Assembly (NCBI GenBank): GCA_041984585.1
Contig: JBHIXX010000021.1
Span: 1-43,300 of the forward strand
Direction of reading: 5' to 3'
DNA length: 43,300 nt
Source: Pseudolysinimonas_A sp041984585
GTDB lineage: Bacteria > Actinomycetota > Actinomycetes > Actinomycetales > Microbacteriaceae
Shown here: positions 15,401 through 22,693 of the stretch, piece by piece
How positions within the stretch are numbered: position 1 is the stretch's first letter
How the letters are laid out: every line of letters starts with the position of its first letter
Position numbers and translations under genes: made by a program
Notes under the pieces: generated by a model
What the model saw: only the letters and a program-made list of their open reading frames with translations
What the model was told of the DNA's origin: nothing
The model's database searches: none

Positions 15401-16137
15401 CAGGTCTGCTCGGCGCCGATGCCGAGCAGCACCGGGGTGACGACGACACCCACGACGGCGAGCCACAGCCAGCTGCGCAGGCGCACCAGCAGCGCGCCGC
15501 CGAGCAGCAGGAGCGACGCCGCGAGCGTGCCGACCGCGGCGGCGGTGACCCGGTCGGCCGGGAACCGCTCGGCGACGGCGGCGACGTCGAGGGCGAGGAA
15601 CACGGCGGCGAGCGCGCCGACCGCCTCGGCGGAGAACCGGATGCCGCGGCCGGCGAGCCACCAGGCGCCGCCGAGGAACAGTGCGGTCACCACGCCGATC
15701 ACGACGTTGCGGGTGGCGGTGTCGAGGTCGGGCGTCAGGTAGGCGAACACCAGGGCGGCGATCGCGACCAGCGCCGCGCCGGCGACCGCGAGCACCGACT
15801 GCACACTCACCCGGGACTCGTCGGCGGCAGAGACCGGCGGGGTCACGGCGCCCGCGGCGGGCATGGCCGCGGCAGGCGGCGTCGTGTCGGTGGGCGCGCC
15901 GACGGGCGGCGGTGGCGCGGCGGGCGCCGTCTCGAGGTCGGCGATCAGCGCGTCGCGCTCGCGCAGTCGCTCGGCCGCGGCGAGCGAGGCGGTGCGGATG
16001 CGGTCGGCGGTCTCGCCGGTGAGCACGGCGCGGCAGCGGGCGCAGCGCCCGTCGGAGACCGAGGGGGTCTCGCAGCGCGGGCACATCAGCTCGTTGGTCA
16101 GGAACCGCGCGGCGCTGTCGCCCCAGGTGGTGCTCAT
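12418..16137 (-). CDS. Giant polytopic membrane protein with zinc ribbon (SCO7613 C-terminal domain type)
   Basis: The 1239-residue protein starts with a zinc-ribbon (C19-x2-C22 and C32-x2-C35), then a short coiled coil and a Pro/Ala linker to about residue 105. The remaining 1100 residues are almost continuous membrane helices, of the order of 35 to 40, with no large soluble domain. I recognise this as the SCO7613-type family common in Microbacteriaceae; its function is unknown. ATG 16137 follows a TAGACT box by 7 nt. The coding strand is beyond doubt: the opposite strand gives only Arg-rich frames. Its stop overlaps that of the convergent MFS gene. Confidence 0.88.
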   Translation of the reverse strand: MSTTWGDSAARFLTNELMCPRCETPSVSDGRCARCRAVLTGETADRIRTASLAAAERLRERDALIADLETAPAAPPPPVGAPTDTTPPAAAMPAAGAVTPPVSAADESRVSVQSVLAVAGAALVAIAALVFAYLTPDLDTATRNVVIGVVTALFLGGAWWLAGRGIRFSAEAVGALAAVFLALDVAAVAERFPADRVTAAAVGTLAASLLLLGGALLVRLRSWLWLAVVGVVVTPVLLGIGAEQTWGAVVGWLGATAVAVAVPVGLARLETRMGGPLRAETVTSTILTLAGVGGTAITLAAVVESDGTTRAIGTSAAVAALAVLAGIAARWRLSALWSALAGLGAVVALGILPFALDLPAADGGWYLALAPAATGIAVAASALLPVPGWVRRGALTVGAYATALAAALPTVMVGLALAGSPAFRLIAVRGPFADTPAPWDLPVDGVPDPEGLAAVLGVLALAGGMALLGAVRRSATPYPLTTTGPVTALWLIGLGLTALTAWSGLPWAAQLISALGGATAIALVLALVPGARHARALLRAPALVAAHGMLLIGVLVAWSLDALTVLGGLGAVVVVLALAAALRPARAAYVAAADALLLVVLARALVLAELDDIVVLSLTATAGVLIAFVVTLVPRIPAAWWYGVLVVTTLPVALGVAALVPGANRSGWQALSTGAIVLLAIVLLITRRPGLTRAVRALAAAVVVPGLAVVAVSLASQFLDDSGSPYALPVIAVLVAVAVGAGHLVAESVGRRDGRPGTATAVRVLLEVSSALTAVIAVLLALLLPAAGYPTAMIVLLLLGIGAAAARVFGGRRYGWWLAGAAWTGALWCVWALAEVRVLEPYLLPPALAAVLVGLVLAWRERPGAALVAVGLTAAVAPSLVVLAVAGNGDGALLPWRALGLLAGSLLLLSAGVAALRRRTGSAPRLASLRAPVLAVALLAATAGAVQAVRVGLGVDAVDVPTAEWRILPALAWSAVGALLAALAGAVLVIGARRDDDGQRVAESRWLLAPALVGLVVGPICAVGPGTVPTWTLWGLALAVFALTVLIAARGLAGRTLLPPVWFAFLVGWATGVAGWSVRDLHVEVFSLPMGAALLAVGVLALRSSSTVPRSLDSWPAGFRGSWWLLTPGIVVTLLPSMIGTATNPATWRAILVLALAVAGVLLASLFRLAAPFLLGLIVLVIENAIVLIALAGQGREISAAQIWIAVGALGAVLLAIAVNSERRTAKDGSSGVRMRDLR

Positions 16138-16150
16138 GGGCGCGAGTCTA
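16138..16150 (-). promoter_or_regulatory. -10 box (TAGACT) for leaderless SCO7613-like mRNA
   Basis: On the minus strand TAGACT (16150-16145) is followed by 7 nt and ATG 16137, with no ribosome binding site. Confidence 0.55.
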
Positions 16151-16259
16151 GGTACCGGCGGGGTCGCGGCCCAGCATCCGTCGCGAGCTGGGGACGGCGG
16201 TCGCGGAATGCGGCCGTGTCGCGCGGCGTTGTCGAGGGGGCACCGTCAGGATGGAGCCC

Positions 16260-17111
16260 ATGTCGACCACGCCCCGCACCGCCGAGGAGCTCGCCGCGAT
16301 GACGCCGGCCGAGCAGCTCGCCTACTTCCACGAGCGCCGCGAGCTGGCGGTCACCCAGCCGCTGGGAAGCCTCGCGCTGGTCAACACCCAGCTGGTGGAA
16401 TCCCCCCAGCCGGTCTGGGGCGTGCCGGGGCAGTGGGGGCCCCGCGACGCGGGCGAGTCCGGCCTCACCGTGACGGCGACCGCGGCCGACGGCATACGCG
16501 TCGACGGCGAGCTGGTCGACGGGACCGCGGTGGTGCGCGGCAAGGACGACCCGGCGCCGTCGGACGTCGTGTTCTCGGACACCGTGCGCGGCGCGGTCGT
16601 TCCGCAGTCGACCGGCGGGTACGCGCTGCGGGTGTGGGATGCCGAGTCGGAGGGCATCCGCGACTTCGGCGGGATCGCCGCCTACGACTACGACCCCGAC
16701 TGGGTGGTCACCGCCGAGTGGACCGAGAACCCCGAGGGCACCACCTTCGGCTTCGAGCACCTGAAGGACGACGGCGACACCCGCGACGAGGTGGTGCCCG
16801 GCAGCATCCGGTTCACCCGCGACGGCGCCGAGTACGACATCGTCGCGTTCAAGGCGGGTCGGGCGCTGCAGCTGGTCTTCGCCGACGCCACCAACGGCGA
16901 GTCGACCTACTCGGTCGGGCGCTTCCTGTTCGTCGCCCCGAACCCCGACGGCACCATCACGCTCGACTTCAACCGCGCCATCCTGCCCCCGTGCGCGTTC
17001 AGCTACGCGTTCAACTGCCCGCTGCCGCCGAAGCAGAACCGCTTCCCGTTCGCCGTCGAGGCGGGGGAGAAGAACGTGCTGAACCGCGAGGGCGCCCTGC
17101 TGCACGGCTGA
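16260..17111 (+). CDS. DUF1684 family protein
   Basis: The 283-residue protein shows the DUF1684 signature near its end. FADATNGESTYSVGRFLF is followed by LDFNRAILPPCAFSYAFNCPLPP with two conserved Cys, then NRFPFAVEAGEK. The N-terminal part has a helix FHERRELAV and beta-rich repeats. The family has no signal peptide here and no known reaction. ATG 16260 is preferred because GGAG stands 3 nt upstream; ATG 16251 would add three residues. It is monocistronic between the divergent giant membrane gene and the GAF regulator. Confidence 0.88.
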   Translation: MSTTPRTAEELAAMTPAEQLAYFHERRELAVTQPLGSLALVNTQLVESPQPVWGVPGQWGPRDAGESGLTVTATAADGIRVDGELVDGTAVVRGKDDPAPSDVVFSDTVRGAVVPQSTGGYALRVWDAESEGIRDFGGIAAYDYDPDWVVTAEWTENPEGTTFGFEHLKDDGDTRDEVVPGSIRFTRDGAEYDIVAFKAGRALQLVFADATNGESTYSVGRFLFVAPNPDGTITLDFNRAILPPCAFSYAFNCPLPPKQNRFPFAVEAGEKNVLNREGALLHG

Positions 17112-17141
17112 CCGGCACAGGCGCCGCGGTCTCCGGCTGAT

Positions 17142-17158
17142 CCGCCGTCGCGCGGCGG
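17142..17158 (+). terminator. Weak hairpin after the DUF1684 gene
   Basis: CCGCCG and CGGCGG pair around a TCGCG loop, 30 nt after the stop. The stem is only 6 bp and no T-run follows. Confidence 0.3.
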
Positions 17159-17165
17159 CGCGGGG

Positions 17166-17171
17166 TACGCT
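17166..17171 (+). promoter_or_regulatory. -10 box (TACGCT) of the GAF regulator gene
   Basis: TACGCT fits TAnnnT, 36 nt before ATG 17208, followed by the CGGAGGGG ribosome binding site. Confidence 0.4.
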
Positions 17172-17207
17172 GTGGGCGCATCCGGGTCGACGGCGATCGG
17201 AGGGGTC

Positions 17208-18497
17208 ATGGAGCGCAGCCCGTGGGTCGCCGCGCCCCCCGAGCAGCGGGACGCGCTGCGCATCGCCCACGACGCGGTCGTCGGCTCCGGCCTCGACGCG
17301 GCCGGCATCCGTCCGCTCGTGCTCGAGTCGTGGCGGCGGTCGCTCGACTTCCGACTCGACCCCGACCGGGTCGTGCTCGGTCCCGACGTCAGCGACGACG
17401 ACCTGCGGGAGTACCGGGCCGCGCATCCGCTCAGCCGCGCGCTGCCGGTGATCCACCAGCTGCTCATCCGGCACGCCTTCGACGCCGGGATGCTCGTCGC
17501 CGTCGGCGACCAGGCCGGCCGGCTGCTCTGGATCGACGGCGACCGCGACCTGCGCCGCCGCGCCGAGTCGATGGCCTTCGTCGAGGGCGCCGACTGGTCC
17601 GAGCGCTCCGCCGGCACCAGCGCACCGGGCACCGCGCTCGCGGTCGACCACGGCATCCAGATCACCGGCGCCGAGCACTTCGGCCGCGTCGTGCACCCGT
17701 GGAGCTGCACCGCCGTGCCCGTGCACGACCCGGCGACGGGCGGCATCCTCGGCGTCATCGACGTGACCGGGGGCGACGACGCGGTGTCGGCCACGACCCT
17801 GCCGCTCATGGAGGCCGCGGTGGCCGCCGTCGAGGCCGAGCTCAAGGTGCACCGGCTCGACGAGGTCGCCCCGCGGCGCGGCGTCACCGTTCCCATCGGG
17901 GCGCCGCTCGCGGTGCGGCCCGCGCTCGAGGTGCTCGGCCGGGAGGAGGCGGTGCTCGTGCGGGGCCGCGACCGGCACGAGCTGAGCGCTCGGCACAGCG
18001 AGATCCTCACCCTGCTGGCCTGGCATCCGTCGGGTCTCGGCGCCGAACGTCTGGCCGCGCTGCTTTACGGCCGCGACGACGCGCTGGTCACGCTGCGGGC
18101 CGAGATGGTGCGGCTGCGCAAGGCCCTTCCCGGACTCGAGGTGGAGTCGCGCCCGTACCGTCTCGTCGACGGTCTCGAACTGGACGCGCACCGCGTGCTC
18201 GCCTTCCTCGAGCGCGGGGCGCACAAGGTCGCGCTGTCGTCATATGCCGGCCCCGTGCTCCCGGGGTCGGACGCGCCCGGTGTGGTCGCCATCCGCGAGG
18301 AGCTCGCCGCGACGCTGCGCGACGTCCTGCTGGCGGATGCGGCCCCCGACGTGCTGCTCGCCTACGCCCGCACCGACGAGGCCGCCTACGACGCCGAGGT
18401 GTGGCGCGAGCTGCTGCGACGGCTACCGCCGCGCTCGCCCAAGCGCGCGGCGGTGGTCGCCCGGCTGGAGCGCATCGAGCGCGAGCTCGGCGACTGA
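17208..18497 (+). CDS. GAF-domain transcriptional regulator of the aldehyde dehydrogenase operon
   Basis: The 429-residue protein has an AcoR-like N-terminal helix region (ESWRRSLDFRLDPD, 40-53) and a GAF domain at about 80-215 with GTSAPGTALAVDHGIQITGAEHF and HPWSCTAVPVHDP. The C-terminal winged-helix segment at about 250-325 contains LSARHSEILTLLAWHP. It lacks the AAA+ sigma-54 module and the Fis-type helix-turn-helix of AcoR itself, as in many actinobacterial relatives. It sits directly upstream of an aldehyde dehydrogenase gene on the same strand and is the likely binder of the GCAACC iterons at 18532-18558. The effector may be an aldehyde or alcohol. Confidence 0.85.
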   Translation: MERSPWVAAPPEQRDALRIAHDAVVGSGLDAAGIRPLVLESWRRSLDFRLDPDRVVLGPDVSDDDLREYRAAHPLSRALPVIHQLLIRHAFDAGMLVAVGDQAGRLLWIDGDRDLRRRAESMAFVEGADWSERSAGTSAPGTALAVDHGIQITGAEHFGRVVHPWSCTAVPVHDPATGGILGVIDVTGGDDAVSATTLPLMEAAVAAVEAELKVHRLDEVAPRRGVTVPIGAPLAVRPALEVLGREEAVLVRGRDRHELSARHSEILTLLAWHPSGLGAERLAALLYGRDDALVTLRAEMVRLRKALPGLEVESRPYRLVDGLELDAHRVLAFLERGAHKVALSSYAGPVLPGSDAPGVVAIREELAATLRDVLLADAAPDVLLAYARTDEAAYDAEVWRELLRRLPPRSPKRAAVVARLERIERELGD

Positions 18498-18527
18498 CCA
18501 GGCCGCGCCGACCGGCCCGCGACCGGC

Positions 18528-18574
18528 GCTCGCAACCGCTCGCAACCCTCCTGCAACCCGCCTCCGCCTAGCGT
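18528..18574 (+). promoter_or_regulatory. Aldehyde dehydrogenase promoter with three phased GCAACC iterons
   Basis: GCTCGCAACC occurs twice in tandem (18528-18537, 18538-18547) and a third GCAACC follows at 18553-18558. The hexamers are thus 10 and 11 nt apart, on one face of the helix. The -10 box TAGCGT is at 18569-18574, so the iterons occupy the -35 region and upstream, as for an activator that replaces a -35 contact. Confidence 0.6.
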
Positions 18575-18634
18575 CTCCGGCGAGCGGACATCCCGTCCGC
18601 GATCGACGACGACGTCACCTGAGGAGGGTCACCG

Positions 18635-20158
18635 ATGACCGTCTACGCCGCGCCCGGGACGAAGGGCAGCAAGATCACCTTCAAGGACCGCTACGAGCAC
18701 TGGATCGACGGAGGCTGGGTGAAGCCGAAGGGCGGCGCCTACTTCGACGATATCTCGCCGGTCAACGGCAAGCCGTTCGCCGAGGTCGCCCGCGGCACCG
18801 CCGATGACATCGAGGCGGCGCTCGACGCGGCCCATCGTGCGGCTCCGGCGTGGGGGAAGTCCTCCGCCACCGAACGCGCGATGGTGCTCAACCGCATCGC
18901 CGACGTCATCGAGGCCAACCTCGAGACGCTCGCGGTCGCCGAGACCTGGGACAACGGCAAGCCGATCCGCGAGCCGCTCAACGCCGACCTCCCGCTCGCC
19001 GCCGACCATTTCCGCTACTACGCCAGCCTCATCCGGGCGCAGGAGGGGTCGTTCACCCAGCTCGACGAGGACACCGTCGCGTACCACTTCAACGAGCCGC
19101 TCGGCGTCGTCGGGCAGATCATCCCGTGGAACTTCCCGCTGCTGATGGCGGTCTGGAAGCTCGCTCCGGCCCTCGCGGCCGGCAACACCGTGGTGCTGAA
19201 GCCGGCGGAGCAGACACCGGTCTCGATCCTGGTGCTGATGGAGCTGATCGGCGACATCCTGCCCCCGGGCGTGGTCAACGTCGTCAACGGGTTCGGCGTC
19301 GAGGCGGGCAAGCCGCTCGCGTCGAGCAACCGCATCAAGAAGATCGCCTTCACCGGCGAGACGACGACCGGCCGGCTCATCCTGCAGTACGCGAGCGCCA
19401 ACATCATCCCGGCGACCCTCGAACTCGGCGGCAAGAGCCCGAACCTCTTCTTCGACGACGTCGCGGCCGCCGACGACGCCTACTACAGCAAGGCCCTCGA
19501 GGGCTTCACGCTGTTCGCGTTCAACCAGGGCGAGGTCTGCACCTGCCCGAGCCGCTCGCTCATCCAGGAGTCGATGTACGACCAGTTCTTCCAGGACGCG
19601 ATCACGCGCACGAAGCAGGCCGTGCAGGGCAACCCGCTCGACACCGACACCCAGGTCGGCGCGCAGGCGTCGAACGACCAGCTCGAGAAGATCCTGAGCT
19701 ACATCGACATCGGGGTGAAGGAGGGCGCCCGGATCGCCACCGGCGGCGGGCGCGCCGACCTCGGCGGCGACCTGTCGGGCGGCTACTACGTCGAGCCGAC
19801 CGTGTTCGAGGGGAACAACTCGATGCGGCTGTTCCAGGAGGAGATCTTCGGACCGGTCGTCGCGGTCACCACCTTCAAGGACTACGACGAGGCGATCATG
19901 CTCGCCAACGACACGCTCTACGGCCTCGGCGCCGGGGTGTGGACGCGCAACGGCAACACCGCCTACCGCGCCGGTCGCGACATCCAGGCCGGCCGGGTGT
20001 GGATCAACAACTACCACGCGTACCCGGCGGGGGCGGCGTTCGGCGGCTACAAGTCGTCGGGCATCGGCCGCGAGAACAACGTCGAGGCGCTGCACCACTA
20101 CCAGCAGACGAAGAACCTGCTGGTGTCGTACTCCGAGAACCCGCTCGGGTTCTTCTGA
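18635..20158 (+). CDS. NAD(P)+-dependent aldehyde dehydrogenase (AcoD/ExaC-like)
   Basis: The 507-residue enzyme oxidises aldehydes to acids. It has all the catalytic elements: Asn166 in PWNFP, the cofactor loop FTGETTTG (239-246), general base Glu263 in LELGG and the nucleophile Cys302 in GEVCTCPS, followed by another Cys at 304. The EEIFGPV motif and the C-terminal NPLGFF tail are typical of the AcoD/ExaC acetaldehyde dehydrogenase group. A GAGGAGG ribosome binding site precedes ATG 18635. It forms a functional unit with the upstream GAF regulator and the downstream DUF779 gene. Acetaldehyde or a similar short aldehyde is the likely substrate. Confidence 0.95.
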   Translation: MTVYAAPGTKGSKITFKDRYEHWIDGGWVKPKGGAYFDDISPVNGKPFAEVARGTADDIEAALDAAHRAAPAWGKSSATERAMVLNRIADVIEANLETLAVAETWDNGKPIREPLNADLPLAADHFRYYASLIRAQEGSFTQLDEDTVAYHFNEPLGVVGQIIPWNFPLLMAVWKLAPALAAGNTVVLKPAEQTPVSILVLMELIGDILPPGVVNVVNGFGVEAGKPLASSNRIKKIAFTGETTTGRLILQYASANIIPATLELGGKSPNLFFDDVAAADDAYYSKALEGFTLFAFNQGEVCTCPSRSLIQESMYDQFFQDAITRTKQAVQGNPLDTDTQVGAQASNDQLEKILSYIDIGVKEGARIATGGGRADLGGDLSGGYYVEPTVFEGNNSMRLFQEEIFGPVVAVTTFKDYDEAIMLANDTLYGLGAGVWTRNGNTAYRAGRDIQAGRVWINNYHAYPAGAAFGGYKSSGIGRENNVEALHHYQQTKNLLVSYSENPLGFF

Positions 20159-20164
20159 CCGGCT

Positions 20165-20200
20165 CCCGGCGCGGCCATCGGGGGATGCCGCCGCGCCGGG
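20165..20200 (+). repeat. Hairpin I between aldehyde dehydrogenase and DUF779 genes
   Basis: CCCGGCGCGGC and GCCGCGCCGGG pair perfectly over 11 bp, starting 7 nt after the aldehyde dehydrogenase stop; CATC/GATG extends the stem inside the loop. Confidence 0.7.
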
Positions 20201-20207
20201 CACGACC

Positions 20208-20240
20208 GGGGGCCGGCCCGATGCCGGGCGGCCGGCCCCC
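20208..20240 (+). repeat. Hairpin II between aldehyde dehydrogenase and DUF779 genes
   Basis: GGGGGCCGGCC and GGCCGGCCCCC pair perfectly over 11 bp around an 11-nt loop. Confidence 0.7.
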
Positions 20241-20250
20241 GCACCACCCT

Positions 20251-20289
20251 CCCCGTCCCGATCGGTGCACCATCCCGATCGGGACGGGG
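20251..20289 (+). repeat. Hairpin III, 15-bp perfect stem before DUF779
   Basis: CCCCGTCCCGATCGG and CCGATCGGGACGGGG pair perfectly over 15 bp around a 9-nt loop. The base of the stem is about 40 nt before the DUF779 ribosome binding site. No T-run follows. Confidence 0.75.
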
Positions 20290-20336
20290 GACCGCCCGGC
20301 GGACGGGGCCGGAGCGGCCCGAGCGAAGGAGGCGTC

Positions 20337-20738
20337 ATGGATGCCGAGGTCACCATGCCCGGGGAGACGCAGCCCCGGGTCGCCCTCACCGACGTGGCGG
20401 TCGCGCTGCTCGACCGGCTGTGGGCGCAGCACGGCCCGCTCATGTTCCACCAGTCCGGCGGATGCTGCGACGGCAGCTCGCCGATGTGCTACCCCGCGGG
20501 CGAGTTCACCACCGGCCCGCGCGACGTGCTGCTCGGCCGGTTCGACCTCGGCGGCCCCGACGGCGCGCGTCCGCTCGAGTTCTGGATGTCGGCCGAGCAG
20601 TTCGAGTACTGGAGCCACACCCACCTCACCGTCGACGTCGTGCAGGGACGCGGCAGCGGGTTCTCGGTGGAGGCCCCGGACGGCGTGCGCTTCCTCATCC
20701 GCTCGCGGCTGATGGAGGAGGCGGTTCCCTTCCGCTGA
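20337..20738 (+). CDS. DUF779 protein of the aldehyde dehydrogenase operon
   Basis: The 133-residue protein carries the DUF779 core: FHQSGGCCDGSSPMCYP with Cys43, Cys44 and Cys51, then VLLGRFDLGG, FWMSAEQFEYWSHTHLTVDVVQGRGSGFSVE and RFLIRSRL. The family is commonly found beside acetaldehyde dehydrogenase genes and its reaction is unknown; the Cys cluster suggests a metal or thiol role. ATG 20337 follows AAGGAGGCGTC closely. It is separated from the dehydrogenase by 178 nt holding three strong hairpins and is followed at once by a fourth, so its mRNA level may be set separately. Confidence 0.9.
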   Translation: MDAEVTMPGETQPRVALTDVAVALLDRLWAQHGPLMFHQSGGCCDGSSPMCYPAGEFTTGPRDVLLGRFDLGGPDGARPLEFWMSAEQFEYWSHTHLTVDVVQGRGSGFSVEAPDGVRFLIRSRLMEEAVPFR

Positions 20739-20740
20739 CC

Positions 20741-20787
20741 CCCGCGGCGGCCGACGACGCGCTCGGATCAGGGTCGGCCGTCGCGGG
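20741..20787 (+). terminator. 15-bp hairpin terminator after DUF779
   Basis: CCCGCGGCGGCCGAC pairs with GTCGGCCGTCGCGGG (one G-U pair) around a 17-nt loop, 2 nt after the DUF779 stop. It has no T-run, as is common in GC-rich actinobacteria. Confidence 0.6.
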
Positions 20788-20864
20788 TCGCGCCGCGTCG
20801 CCCGGCCTGCGTGTCGGGAGCGGGGCGCGTGCCGCCCGTCGGTCGCGGCGGGGAGACTGGGGGC

Positions 20865-22535
20865 ATGCACGTCGTCCTGCAGCGGATGCCCGACGGCGCC
20901 GTGCGGGTCACCGACGTCGACGGGGATGCCGCGGGTGCGGTGCGCGACGTCGTCCCGACGGACCTGCCGCACCTCGTGCGCGAGCGGGAGGGCGTGCGGC
21001 CGCGCTGGGTGTGGGGCGCGACCACCGAGTGGTACCCGGAGCTCCTCGCGGCCGGCGTGCGGGTGGAACGCGCCGCCGACCTGCGGCTGCGGCGGGCGAT
21101 CCTCCGCGCCGCCGTCGCCACCGCCGGCAGCGACCTCGCCCGCGGACCGCGTGACGACTGGGACGACGCGGTGACCGCAGCTCCGCCCGACGCGGCGACG
21201 ACCCTGTTCGACCTCGCACCGGCGCGGCACGAGCCCGATCCGGTGCAGGAGTTCCGGCGCCAGCAGGCCGCCGTCGCGGACGCCGCCGACCCGGCCCGGC
21301 TGGAACTGCTGCTCGCAGCCGAGAGCGTCGGCGCGCTCGCCGCCGCCGAGATGCGGTTCGCCGGCCTGCCGTGGAGCGCCGAGCGGCACGACGCCCTGCT
21401 GCGCGCGCAGGTGGGCGACCCTGTCGCCGGCGGGCGCCCGACGCGGCTCGAGGCGGCCGCCGACGCGGTGCGCGCGGCGCTCGACGCCCCCGTGCTCAAC
21501 CCCGACTCGCAGCCCGACCTGCTCCGCGCCCTGCGCCACGCCGGACTCGCCGTCGACAGCACGTCGAAGTGGGAGCTCACCCGGCACGAGCACCCGGCGG
21601 TGCCGGTCGTCCTCGAGTACAAGGCGCTCTCCCGGCTGCTCACCGCCAACGGTTGGGCGTGGCTCGACGAATGGGTGCACGACGGACGCTTCCGCCCGGT
21701 CTACGTGCCCGGCGGCGTCGTCACCGGGCGCTGGGCCACCGACGGCGGCGGCGCCCTGCAGCTGCCGAAGGCGATCCGGGCGGCCGTCGTACCCGATCCC
21801 GGATGGCGGCTCGTCGTCGCCGACGCCGCGCAGCTCGAGCCGCGCGTGCTGGGAGCCATGTCCCGCGACACCGCGCTCGCCCGGGCCGGCGCGGCCGCCG
21901 ACCTCTACCAGGGCATGGTCGACGCGGGCGCCGTCGAGACGCGCCAACAGGCCAAGTACGGCGTGCTCGGCGCCATCTACGGGGGGACGACGGGGGAGAG
22001 CGGCCGGATGCGGCCCCGCATCGAGCGCGCCTACCCGGCGGCCTTCGGCTACGTCGAGGCCGCCGCCCGCGCGGGGGAGCGCGGCGAGGTCGTCAGCACC
22101 TGGCTCGGTCGGGGATCCCCTCCCGGCGACGCCGACGCGTACGACGAGACCGCGGCGCCGTCGGTGCGCGAGGCGGCCCGCCGACGCGCCCGGGAGCGCG
22201 GACGGTTCACCCGCAACTTCGTGGTGCAGGGCACGGCCGCCGAGTGGGCGCTGTGCTGGATCGGGGCGCTGCGCCGTCGGCTGTGGCAGATCGGTGGGGC
22301 GGACGAGGGGCCCCCGGCGGCGGTGGACGGCGGACCCGGCGTGCTCGACCGCCCGCACCTGGTGTTCTTCGTGCACGACGAACTGGTCGTGCACGCGCCG
22401 GCCGGGGTCGCCGACCGGGTCGCCGAGGCGATGCGCGAGTCCGCCGCCGAGGCGGGGCGCCTGCTCTTCGGCGAGACGCCCGTCGAGTTCGCGGTGTCCG
22501 TCGCCGTCGTCGACTCCTACGCCGACGCGAAGTGA
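20865..22535 (+). CDS. Family A DNA polymerase-like protein (actinobacterial bifunctional exonuclease/polymerase type)
   Basis: The 556-residue protein has the C-terminal palm and fingers of family A polymerases. Motif A is LVVADAAQLEPRVLG with Asp320, motif B is RQQAKYGVLGAIYGG with Arg360 and Lys364, and motif C is HDE at 504-506, so the metal-binding Asp pair is intact. The N-terminal 300 residues occupy the place of the 3'-5' exonuclease, but I see no DEDD motifs, so proofreading is probably lost. There is no 5' nuclease domain. It is an accessory polymerase, not PolA itself, with a likely repair or translesion role. ATG 20865 is preceded by a GGGAG-containing site. Confidence 0.88.
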   Translation: MHVVLQRMPDGAVRVTDVDGDAAGAVRDVVPTDLPHLVREREGVRPRWVWGATTEWYPELLAAGVRVERAADLRLRRAILRAAVATAGSDLARGPRDDWDDAVTAAPPDAATTLFDLAPARHEPDPVQEFRRQQAAVADAADPARLELLLAAESVGALAAAEMRFAGLPWSAERHDALLRAQVGDPVAGGRPTRLEAAADAVRAALDAPVLNPDSQPDLLRALRHAGLAVDSTSKWELTRHEHPAVPVVLEYKALSRLLTANGWAWLDEWVHDGRFRPVYVPGGVVTGRWATDGGGALQLPKAIRAAVVPDPGWRLVVADAAQLEPRVLGAMSRDTALARAGAAADLYQGMVDAGAVETRQQAKYGVLGAIYGGTTGESGRMRPRIERAYPAAFGYVEAAARAGERGEVVSTWLGRGSPPGDADAYDETAAPSVREAARRRARERGRFTRNFVVQGTAAEWALCWIGALRRRLWQIGGADEGPPAAVDGGPGVLDRPHLVFFVHDELVVHAPAGVADRVAEAMRESAAEAGRLLFGETPVEFAVSVAVVDSYADAK

Positions 22536-22574
22536 GGCGCGGCCCGCGTCCGTCCGTTCTGCGTGAGGCGGCGC

Positions 22575-22618
22575 GCGGAATGACATCCTTGTGATTCCGC
22601 ATGTTCCTCGTGCATAAT
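22575..22618 (+). promoter_or_regulatory. Promoter with inverted repeat before DUF3145
   Basis: TTGTGA (22589-22594) and CATAAT (22613-22618) are 18 nt apart. An inverted repeat GCGGAAT (22575-22581) and ATTCCGC (22594-22600) brackets the -35 box and could be an operator. Confidence 0.5.
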
Positions 22619-22693
22619 GCCCGAGAGACCGCTCTCGGAGCCGTCCCGCCAGATCGATGGGGAAGTCGCATCTGGAAGGAACGGAGAGAAGCG

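Noticed and set aside
10475..16084. 1869-codon open frame on the minus strand
   Set aside because: It is a shifted frame of the SCO7613-like gene and neighbours; the product is Arg-rich low complexity, a usual shadow in GC-rich DNA.
18528..18558. CRISPR-like short repeats
   Set aside because: Only three units with no spacers; better explained as regulator iterons. No CRISPR array was seen anywhere in the window.
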